Shown piece by piece: positions 24,356 to 30,538 of a DNA stretch of 64,000 bases. Source of the DNA: JBGPEQ01 sp050180895 (GTDB lineage Bacteria > Pseudomonadota > Alphaproteobacteria > Dongiales > Dongiaceae); assembly GCA_050180895.1 (NCBI GenBank), contig JBFXDS010000002.1, forward strand, positions 558,001 to 622,000, given 5' to 3'. Numbering within the stretch: position 1 is the first letter of the stretch; each line of letters starts with the position of its first letter. The notes under the pieces were generated by a model, which saw only the letters and a list, made by a program, of their open reading frames with translations, was not told the origin of the DNA and ran no database searches. A program made the translations under genes and the position numbers.

Positions 24356-25246
24356 TCAGGCGGCCTTCGGGGGTTCGGCGAGGCGGGCGTCGAGGAAGGC
24401 CTTGGCCCGGGGGATGTCGGCTTCGTCGAGGTGCTCCACGATAAGCGGCACGCCCGGGGCGTGGGCCTGCAACAGCGACAGGTAGAGGTCGTGATCGAGG
24501 TCGCCGTGGCCGACCGAAGGGTACTCCAGCCCGCCCCAGAGCGCGGGGTCGCCCATGTGGTGGTGGCGCTCGCGCCGCTCGCCGTCGACCACACGCACGT
24601 CCTTGGCGTGGGCGAGCCGCAGATACGCGGCCGTGCGCGCGAACATGTCGCGCTGCACCGCTTCGCCGCGCGCCAGGTTGCCGGGGTCCATGTAGTTGGC
24701 GGCATCGGCCACCAGGCCGAGCGCCGGGCTGGCGATCTCCGCCATCAGCGCCTGCGCCTTGGCGGGCGTGTCCACGATGTTGCCGACGGACGGCTCCAGC
24801 AGCAGCACGGCGCCCGCGGCGCGCGCCGCCTCGGCCAGTTCCGCCGCCGCGTCGCGCAGGTCGAGGAAGGCGCGGGGCAGCAGATTGTCGGGGTGCGGGG
24901 CCCAATCGTCATTCGGATGATAGCTGCCGGTCTCCGTCACCACATAGGGCGAGCCGAGTTCTTGGGCCCGCTCGATGATGGCGCGGAGCCGCGCGTGGTT
25001 CGCCTGTCGGCGCGCCGGATCGACCGCGACCGGATTGACGTAAGCGGCGATGGCGGCGATCTCCAGCCCGCGGCCTCGGAAGGTGTCGCGCACCGCACGG
25101 CAGGCGGCTGGCGAGCTGTCGTCGGCGAAACGCCAGTCCGCGAACTCCAGGTTGAGCTGCACCGCCTCGAAGCCATAGGCCTGAATCCGCCGCGCCGTCT
25201 CGTCGACCGTGCCGGGCACGTAGTGGGTGAAGATGCCGAGTTTCAT
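24356..25246 (-). CDS. Sugar phosphate isomerase/epimerase family (TIM barrel)
   Basis: A 296-residue AP-endonuclease-2-like xylose-isomerase barrel. Metal and substrate positions expected for the fold are seen in FEAVQLNLEFADW, PYVVTETGSYHP (Glu), LLLEPSVGN (Glu), ADAANYMDPGN (Asp), LAHAKDVRV (His) and DHDLYLSLLQ. Relatives isomerise or epimerise keto-sugars or polyols. The ATG at 25246 (MKLGIFTHYVPGTVDE) is the natural start. It lies between the repeat region and an inverted-repeat element, with no obvious operon partner. Confidence 0.88.
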   Translation of the reverse strand: MKLGIFTHYVPGTVDETARRIQAYGFEAVQLNLEFADWRFADDSSPAACRAVRDTFRGRGLEIAAIAAYVNPVAVDPARRQANHARLRAIIERAQELGSPYVVTETGSYHPNDDWAPHPDNLLPRAFLDLRDAAAELAEAARAAGAVLLLEPSVGNIVDTPAKAQALMAEIASPALGLVADAANYMDPGNLARGEAVQRDMFARTAAYLRLAHAKDVRVVDGERRERHHHMGDPALWGGLEYPSVGHGDLDHDLYLSLLQAHAPGVPLIVEHLDEADIPRAKAFLDARLAEPPKAA

Positions 25247-25315
25247 CGTCGGTTACTCTGCTACGCAACAACAATAGGCATCGCCGGGTTTCGGGAGACT
25301 GGGATGAGGCGCCGT

Positions 25316-25506
25316 TGCGTCCTTCGACAAGCTCAGGATGGAGACCTTTGCACGGTGGAGTCCAAACTGCAGACGTTTCGGAATCGGATGTGTACAAAGC
25401 CGAATCGAAACGGGCACAAATTCCATTCGTGCAAAGGTCTCCAGGATGAGGAGATTTCTTCGTGCCGCCAAGATTTTTCCTCATCCTGAGCTTGTCGAAG
25501 GACGCA
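25316..25506. repeat. Inverted repeat element, CCTTCGACAAGCTCAGG type
   Basis: The arm TGCGTCCTTCGACAAGCTCA (from 25316) is mirrored by TGAGCTTGTCGAAGGACGCA (ending 25506). Inside, GGAGACCTTTGCACG (25340-25354) pairs with CGTGCAAAGGTCTCC (25429-25443). The same outer arm family recurs at 49331-49413. This type of dispersed repeat is common in alphaproteobacterial intergenic regions. No gene is seen in 25247-25532. Confidence 0.85.
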
Positions 25507-25532
25507 GGGTGCCGATGCAACGAGGGTTGGAG

Positions 25533-26396
25533 CTACTCCCCCGCCGCGGCGCGGCTTATGGTGGGCAGCTCGGGGCTGCTGAACTTGCGGTCGTGCTTCA
25601 GGGCGGGGATCATGGCGCGCGCCTCCGCGACCTTGGCCGGATCGATGTCGGCGGCGATGAAGCCCTCGCGCTCGCCGCTGTCGGCCAGCACCTCGCCCCA
25701 GGGATCGACGATCAGCGCGTGGCCCCAGGTGCGGCGGCCTTCCGCGTGGGTGCCGCCCTGGTTGGCGGCGAAGACGTAAGAGCCGGTCTCGATGGCGCGG
25801 GCGCGCACCAGCACATGCCAATGCGCCTTGCCCGTGGTGTAGGTGAAGGCGGCGGGAATGCTGAGATAGCTGGCGCCGCCCTGCGCCAGCGCGCGGTAGA
25901 GATAGGCGAAGCGCAGGTCGTAGCAGACCGAGAGGCCGATCAGCCCCCAGGGCGTCGGCGCCAGCACGGCGCGGTCGCCCGCCTTCACCGTGGCGGACTC
26001 GCGGTACTGCTCCCCAGTCGGCAGGTCGACATCGAAGAGATGCAGCTTGTCGTAGCGGGCGACGACGGCGCCGGCGGCATCGAGCAGGAAGGAGCGGTTC
26101 ACCACCCGCTCGGCGCCAGCCTCGCGGATCAGCAGCGAGCCGACGAGGATCCAGGCGCCGGTCTCGGCGGCCAGGGCGCGGCAAGCGGCGAGGCCGGGGT
26201 CCGCGGCCTCCGGCAAGGCCTTGCCGACGACCAGCTCGTTGCGCGGCTCCAGCCATGTCGCCATTTCCGGCAGCTGGATCAATCGGGCGCCGTCGGCGGA
26301 AGCGGCGCGGATGAGCCGGGTGAGCGCGGCGATGGAGGGCGCCATCTCGCGCTCGGCGCAATTGTGGATGCAGGCGACGCGGAACTTGTCGGCCAT
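25533..26396 (-). CDS. Carbon-nitrogen hydrolase (nitrilase superfamily amidase)
   Basis: A 287-residue nitrilase-fold enzyme. The catalytic triad is complete: Glu44 (LPEMATW), Lys117 (YDKLHLFD) and Cys158 (LSVCYDLRF). The later HVLVRARAIETGSYVFAANQGG is typical of the NIT/omega-amidase branch, which hydrolyses alpha-keto acid amides such as those from transaminated glutamine or glutathione. The ATG at 26396 begins MADKFRVACI; an in-frame start at 26438 adds 14 residues. It ends next to the inverted-repeat element and begins about 90 bp before tRNA-Thr. Confidence 0.9.
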   Translation of the reverse strand: MADKFRVACIHNCAEREMAPSIAALTRLIRAASADGARLIQLPEMATWLEPRNELVVGKALPEAADPGLAACRALAAETGAWILVGSLLIREAGAERVVNRSFLLDAAGAVVARYDKLHLFDVDLPTGEQYRESATVKAGDRAVLAPTPWGLIGLSVCYDLRFAYLYRALAQGGASYLSIPAAFTYTTGKAHWHVLVRARAIETGSYVFAANQGGTHAEGRRTWGHALIVDPWGEVLADSGEREGFIAADIDPAKVAEARAMIPALKHDRKFSSPELPTISRAAAGE

Positions 26397-26486
26397 GGCG
26401 CGCGTCCTTGTCTCTTGCCCGATGCGGGTGGCGGCCATATTACTCCTGCCGACGCCGGCGGCGACAGCTTTCGCCCGCCCTTCTGT

Positions 26487-26561
26487 GCCGGGTTAGCTCA
26501 GTGGTAGAGCAACCGCCTTGTAAGCGGTAGGTCGTCCGTTCAATCCGGACACCCGGCACCA
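26487..26561 (+). tRNA. tRNA-Thr, anticodon UGU
   Basis: A 75-nt cloverleaf. The acceptor stem GCCGGGT pairs with ACCCGGC (26551-26557), followed by discriminator A and an encoded CCA. The D-loop is TTAGCTCAGTGGTAGAGC. The anticodon stem-loop is ACCGC-CTTGTAA-GCGGT with anticodon TGT. The T-arm is GTCCG-TTCAATC-CGGAC. It reads ACA threonine codons. A lower-GC accessory segment with an AbiTii gene starts right after it, so its 3' end is a plausible integration site. Confidence 0.95.
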
Positions 26562-26631
26562 TAAATTCAATGAGTTATGGGATAGCTACCTTACTGTTTG
26601 GGGTCACAGCCGTTCCAAGACAGAGGCGAGC

Positions 26632-27543
26632 ATGGCATCGCTAGTCGAACAGCTTCAAGCGGATGCGATCAATCCTAGCGTGCGCGTAGGGGATCTTCTT
26701 CGTAAGGCCAAGATTGTGGCATCGAAGTTGGACCTGCCGGAATTTGAGAGCTGGGTGGATACGGAACTAAACGGCTATCCTCAAGAGCAGCCTGTGCCGT
26801 CATATCGTCACGTCTACGGTGTGGTGATCTGCCTCAATCCGTTCCGCGGGTGGCAACCGGTCAACTTCGGTGAAAAGGCTGCAAACATCTCCAAACAGCT
26901 CTCAGAAAATAGCAACTACCAACCTGTAAGCGAAATCGAGGATCTCGTCGTGCGCGACGGCGGGTCGGGTGAGTTTCATATCCCCTTTGGCACCGAGATT
27001 GCCGCCAGACTGTGCCAGGCAATGAAAATCGGCGTGACACAGGTAGCTCTCCGGGTCGATCGCTCGGGCCTAGTAGGGATACTCGAAGCTGTTCGGAACG
27101 CTGTGCTGCAATGGAGCCTGAAGCTCGAAAAAACAGGTATTGTCGGACAGGGCCTTTCTTTCTCCGAAAGCGAGCGTCAGAGGGCCCATGAGCCGTCTGT
27201 AGTCTACCAAATCGGTCGCATCGAGAATTTTTCAGGGAACATTGGAGCTGTGTCTAGTGAGGCAACAGTAACAGCCTATCAGACTATAGGGACACCCATC
27301 GCCGACCTGCGGGCGCTCGTAGAGCAGATCACAAAGCATGTTGAAAGCCTCGGCCTTGAGTCGGCCGCGAGAGAGCGCTTCGAGCAGACTATCCGAAGCC
27401 TCCAGGCGGAACTTGATACGGCGAAACCTGAACGCGGCCGAATCAGCCAGTTGCTCAGGTCCATGAAGAGCATTCTCGAGGAGGCCGCCGGCAACATCGT
27501 CGCCAGCGGTATCCTTGCACACCTGGATAAGATCCCTCTGTGA
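26632..27543 (+). CDS. AbiTii-domain protein (putative phage-defence/abortive infection)
   Basis: A 303-residue protein with the AbiTii N-terminal pattern: MASLVEQLQADAINPSVRVGDLLRKAK, then SKLDLPEFESWVDTELNGYP and a YRHVYG element. The middle holds FHIPFGTEIAARLCQAM. The C-terminal part is helical and may form a coiled coil (about residues 225-290). AbiTii domains occur in genes found near defence loci, but the mechanism is not established. Base composition and codon use look more A/T-rich than the neighbours. It begins 70 bp past tRNA-Thr, which is consistent with acquisition. Confidence 0.8.
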   Translation: MASLVEQLQADAINPSVRVGDLLRKAKIVASKLDLPEFESWVDTELNGYPQEQPVPSYRHVYGVVICLNPFRGWQPVNFGEKAANISKQLSENSNYQPVSEIEDLVVRDGGSGEFHIPFGTEIAARLCQAMKIGVTQVALRVDRSGLVGILEAVRNAVLQWSLKLEKTGIVGQGLSFSESERQRAHEPSVVYQIGRIENFSGNIGAVSSEATVTAYQTIGTPIADLRALVEQITKHVESLGLESAARERFEQTIRSLQAELDTAKPERGRISQLLRSMKSILEEAAGNIVASGILAHLDKIPL

Positions 27544-27630
27544 CCGCCGACGTCGGTCAGTTGCGCGCGCCGTTCACAGCGCGATCATCAAAGGAAAGTC
27601 CGTCCGGTGAGGCGGGGCTTTGAGTGTCAG

Positions 27631-27858
27631 TCACCTGCGAAAGTCCACATACACACGTTGCCGGTTGCGGTGTTGATCACTGCACGCCACCAGCGACGAT
27701 GGGTGCGCGTTGAGGATACGGTGCCAAGCCTCGCAGCCGGCCATGTCGCCGTCCTCCTGCAATTGATCGGCGCGCGCCGCGGCCTCGAGCATGGCGCCGC
27801 CTCCGTAGCGTTTCACCATCAGCACGGCAGCGTACCAGACTGCCGTCTCACTCATCAT
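27631..27858 (-). CDS. Small hypothetical protein (RYG / ARADxL family)
   Basis: About 75 residues: MMSETAVWYAAVLMVKRYG, then GAMLEAAARADQLQEDGDMA and GCEAWHRILNA. This pattern is shared with the 65-residue protein at 36476-36673 (SMVARYGKDAAWRARRRAEH, IWIQVANTIEES), so both seem to be one small conserved family. The normal family end (ILxAIExL) is replaced here by an unrelated tail after ILNA, which may be a frameshift or deletion. Function unknown. Confidence 0.55.
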   Translation of the reverse strand: MMSETAVWYAAVLMVKRYGGGAMLEAAARADQLQEDGDMAGCEAWHRILNAHPSSLVACSDQHRNRQRVYVDFRR

Positions 27859-27933
27859 CACGGGTCGAGCTGTCACCAGCGCGTCACACTGAGGCGGTAT
27901 GGTCGGACGACCTTCCTGTATGCTCGACACTTG

Positions 27934-27958
27934 CCCCGGCTTCGGCCGGGGTTTCCTT
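27934..27958 (+). terminator. Short GC hairpin, possible terminator
   Basis: CCCCGGC-TTCG-GCCGGGG (27934-27951), a stable tetraloop hairpin, is followed by TTTCCTT. It reads as a terminator in the plus direction, with a moderate U-tract. It could end transcription from the AbiTii gene. Confidence 0.5.
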
Positions 27959-28064
27959 CGTTCTTGAGCGCCAGACTACGCGGTTGCGGCTTAATGCCGC
28001 CCTCATTGACTGGTGACGGTTTTGTTTCATACCGTGCGGCCGAATCCGAGGGAGGGCAGAAATC

Positions 28065-28325
28065 ATGGCTACCGACCTTGATCGCGTCCGGAACTCCACA
28101 CCCGATTTGGACCGCCTCGATCCACTTTCCACGGAAGTCTGCGCCTGGCTCGACAGTGCATACAAGGCTGTCCGGAAGGTCGATCAGGCGGAGGCGGTCA
28201 TCCTGAGGCTCCACCAAAGGGCTCTGTCCGATTCTGCTCGTAAGCACGTCGCGAGTGCCGAGATAGCAAAGACGGTCCATCGCGCGGCGAGTACGAGCGA
28301 ACTGCTGCGTCGCATGGGCGTGTAG
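28065..28325 (+). CDS. Small hypothetical helical protein
   Basis: An 86-residue protein with GGGAGGGCAG upstream of the ATG as RBS. It is rich in charged residues and predicted helical: STEVCAWLDSAYKAVRKVDQ, then AEAVILRLHQRALSDSARKH and EIAKTVHRAASTSELLRRMG. No domain is recognised. It lies inside the tRNA-linked accessory segment. The 300 bp after it (28326-28625) hold no convincing gene, only a small CAGCTTT/AAAGCTG hairpin near 28490. Confidence 0.55.
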   Translation: MATDLDRVRNSTPDLDRLDPLSTEVCAWLDSAYKAVRKVDQAEAVILRLHQRALSDSARKHVASAEIAKTVHRAASTSELLRRMGV

Positions 28326-28625
28326 ACAGGGCATCCGTTCTGGATTGACAGTCATTACAGTTTCGTGAACCAATTCAGCTACCAGGAAGCGCGTAGGATC
28401 GCGACTCAACGCAGTATCACGTTCGCTTCCACGCTCGACAGTGGGAATCTCGCTGCGGCGGGTCAAGGGAGACGTCGGAGCCGAATGGGCAGCTTTCTCG
28501 TAAAGCTGTCTCTTCGGCTCCAATGCTCCGAGCCCGCTTCGCTTGCGCCTAGCGGACCATCAACTGTAAGAGCATCGTCGCCGAAGCGGCGGACCAGCGC
28601 CATATCGGATCCATAGCCGCCGCCG

Positions 28626-29690
28626 CTACTTAAAAAGCGGCACGATGTACTTGCTGGCGCCCGCCAGAAATCGGTATTCCGAGCCGACAACGCCGCCCAT
28701 GCTGGTGGTAATCGGCGCGCTGGCCAGACCGATCCTTTGTAGGTGCATGATCAGCGCCTTCGGAATCTCGGCGATGTAGATCTGACCGACCCCGCGCGCA
28801 GCTTGGGCCAGCATTTCCGCATTGTCGCCGAAGGCGACCGACAGCGCTCGTCCGGCGACCGGCTTTTGCGTCAGACGCGTCACCACCCGGATGGTGGGGC
28901 CGGGCGCAGCCAGTGCATCCAGCAGCACCTTCTCGGCGACCTTGCCGTTTGGCCCGAGCACCTCAACGACGGCCTCCTTCGACATCAGCTTGACCAACGA
29001 TCTGCGGCCGGCTGACACCCCGATCGCAATGGCCCGTTTCACGATGGGCGTAGCGATCTTCTTCACGATGCCGCCCAGCAGGATTTCCGGGCCGTCGACC
29101 GGGACGGCCTGACCGTTGTTTCCGCTTGCCCGGTCGAGGACCGTCAGAATCTCTCCATCGATCGAGCAGACCACGTGGAACATGGTCCACTGGGGGAAAT
29201 GTTTCCATCCACGGTCTTCGGCGCTCCGCTCGTGGTCGCGCCATCTCTGAAAATAAGCCGTCACCGGCATCCGTCCGCCAAGTTCCAGCACATCATCGGG
29301 CATGCGCAGCTCCCAATTCTCGTCGACCTTCAAATCGCGGGTCCAGATATCCCATCCTTGGATCCATCCGCTGTAGCCGACAATTTCGGCCGGGAACGTC
29401 GTTCCGGGCGTCCAGCCTTGTCGCTGTTCCGGCACGGTCGGAGTATTGGGCTTCGTCGACAGCTGCGCCCGCGTCATCAGGGGTACGAACGGGCAGCTAT
29501 TCTTCCGCTTGAGCGGAGTCATGTACCTGACTTCCCACGGTACCGCGCTGCGCGCGAAGTCCTGATCTTCATAGTGGAGGAAGGCCGGTCCGTACGGCTT
29601 GTCGACGATGGCTGCCGCGAACCCTATGCGCACCTCGGTCGTGCTCCGAGTGACTCGGAACGTCCGATGATAGTTTGGCGAGGTGGTCAT
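28626..29690 (-). CDS. Unknown 354-residue accessory protein
   Basis: The protein starts at MTTSPNYHRTF (29690; a longer reading to 29762 adds 24 residues). The N-terminal half is beta-rich with many Trp and aromatic residues (WTPGTTFPAEIVGYSGWIQG, DIWTRDLKVDENWELRMPDD). The middle has hydrophobic LLGGIVKKIATPIVKRAIAI. The C-terminal ~90 residues (QIYIAEIPKALIMHLQRIGL, GGVVGSEYRFLAGASKYIVP) resemble by eye the folded toxin-like tails of polymorphic effectors, but I cannot assign a family. It sits between the AbiTii gene and a stack of terminators, suggesting phage or island origin. Confidence 0.6.
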   Translation of the reverse strand: MTTSPNYHRTFRVTRSTTEVRIGFAAAIVDKPYGPAFLHYEDQDFARSAVPWEVRYMTPLKRKNSCPFVPLMTRAQLSTKPNTPTVPEQRQGWTPGTTFPAEIVGYSGWIQGWDIWTRDLKVDENWELRMPDDVLELGGRMPVTAYFQRWRDHERSAEDRGWKHFPQWTMFHVVCSIDGEILTVLDRASGNNGQAVPVDGPEILLGGIVKKIATPIVKRAIAIGVSAGRRSLVKLMSKEAVVEVLGPNGKVAEKVLLDALAAPGPTIRVVTRLTQKPVAGRALSVAFGDNAEMLAQAARGVGQIYIAEIPKALIMHLQRIGLASAPITTSMGGVVGSEYRFLAGASKYIVPLFK

Positions 29691-29920
29691 TGCGCGCTCC
29701 TCTGCTGGCTTGCTTCGCACACCGGCACGATAGGCAGCGAGACCGGGCCGACGGTGTGCCAACAGCGCCCGCAGTGATCCACGTCACGCTCTGCCGCCGC
29801 TTTGCCACGCCTCTGCCACCGCGGTGAGAGCCGTCACAGAGTCGCTAGTGACACGGAATAGAGTCACGTTCAGGCCGCGCCGATCTCCGCGTCGGTTTGG
29901 CGGAGACGGTGCTTTCCGAC

Positions 29921-29948
29921 GAAAGAAAAGTCCCGCCGGGGCGGGACT
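29921..29948 (-). terminator. Minus-strand terminator 1 of the stack
   Basis: AGTCCCGCC (29929-29937) pairs with GGCGGGACT (29940-29948). On the minus strand the hairpin is followed by TTTTCTTTC. The adjoining TTCCGACGAAAGAAAA (29914-29929) is repeated at 30256-30271 beside terminator 4. Confidence 0.6.
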
Positions 29949-29959
29949 GCAGAGAGAAA

Positions 29960-29984
29960 GACCCCGCCCGATGAGGGCGGGGTC
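29960..29984 (-). terminator. Minus-strand terminator 2 of the stack
   Basis: A 10-bp perfect stem, GACCCCGCCC (29960-29969) with GGGCGGGGTC (29975-29984), has a 5-nt loop. On the minus strand it is followed by TTTCTCTCT. Confidence 0.6.
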
Positions 29985-30073
29985 AGTCTACCGTGCACTG
30001 GCGGACGGTCGCTACGCAGCGCACGGCCCACCGTAGACCCGCGGCGGCGGCAGGCGGTTCCCTTGGCAGACAC

Positions 30074-30101
30074 AAAAAGCCCCACCCAAGCCGGTGGGGC
30101 T
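30074..30101 (-). terminator. Minus-strand terminator 3 of the stack
   Basis: AGCCCCACC (30078-30086) pairs with GGTGGGGCT (30093-30101). The minus-strand RNA ends in UUUUUG. It lies just after the stop of the 46-codon ORF at 30109-30249. Confidence 0.7.
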
Positions 30102-30108
30102 GTTCGAT

Positions 30109-30249
30109 TTAGGGCCGCACGTTTTCGGTTGTCGCTACCCAGACGCGCGATGGAAGGAGTTTCTTGCTTCTTTCGGCACCTGAACAATGGCACCCATCAG
30201 TCGAGCAACCATTGTTCGGACACGACGGGTTGTTCCATGGCTGCGACAT
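30109..30249 (-). CDS. Candidate 46-residue Cys-rich protein
   Basis: An ORF on the minus strand reading MSQPWNNPSCPNNGCSTDG then CHCSGAERSKKLLPSRVW and a short tail, ending in TAA. It lies between two minus-strand terminators (30268-30303 upstream and 30074-30101 directly after), which suits a small independent gene. The four Cys with Asn/Gly/Ser could bind metal or form disulfides. The RBS is weak. It may be a small phage-type gene or chance. Confidence 0.35.
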   Translation of the reverse strand: MSQPWNNPSCPNNGCSTDGCHCSGAERSKKLLPSRVWVATTENVRP

Positions 30250-30267
30250 CCCGGCTTCCGACGAAAG

Positions 30268-30303
30268 AAAAAGCCCCGCCCCGAGTCAAACGGGGGCGGG
30301 GCT
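30268..30303 (-). terminator. Minus-strand terminator 4 of the stack
   Basis: An 11-bp stem, AGCCCCGCCCC (30272-30282) with GGGGCGGGGCT (30293-30303). On the minus strand it is followed by TTTTTCTTTC and the shared TTCGTCGGAA. Confidence 0.7.
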
Positions 30304-30393
30304 CCCGCGGCAGAAGCCGCCGATGGGGTTTCCCACGTCGGCGGATGCCGCATGCTCACAACGAACCGTGACTTCGAAAATTCCGTACCGATG

Positions 30394-30424
30394 AAAAAAG
30401 GGCCGGCGGTGCGGGCGCCGGCCC
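30394..30424 (-). terminator. Minus-strand terminator 5 of the stack
   Basis: GGGCCGGC (30400-30407) pairs with GCCGGCCC (30417-30424). A run of six A on the plus strand (30394-30399) gives a U6 tail on the minus-strand transcript. Confidence 0.65.
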
Positions 30425-30495
30425 CCACGACAGCCTGTCGTCGGTCTGCCTACTTGCCGGGGCCCGGCGCGCACCCTGAATACTCCGCGCGGCAT

Positions 30496-30509
30496 GCGCC
30501 AATTGGCGC
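30496..30509. promoter_or_regulatory. 14-bp palindrome upstream of the PAS kinase gene
   Basis: GCGCCAATTGGCGC is a perfect palindrome, 29 bp before the kinase ATG and just upstream of its RBS. It could be an operator for a dimeric regulator acting on the kinase gene. No matching second site was noticed. Confidence 0.4.
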
Positions 30510-30538
30510 GGGTGTCCGGACATGATAGAAGGAGGGTC

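Noticed and set aside
30509..30520. Possible att site for the tRNA-Thr island
   Set aside because: A 12-nt match to the tRNA 3' region (TCCGGACACCCG) exists here, but in inverted orientation, whereas integration gives direct repeats. Probably chance.
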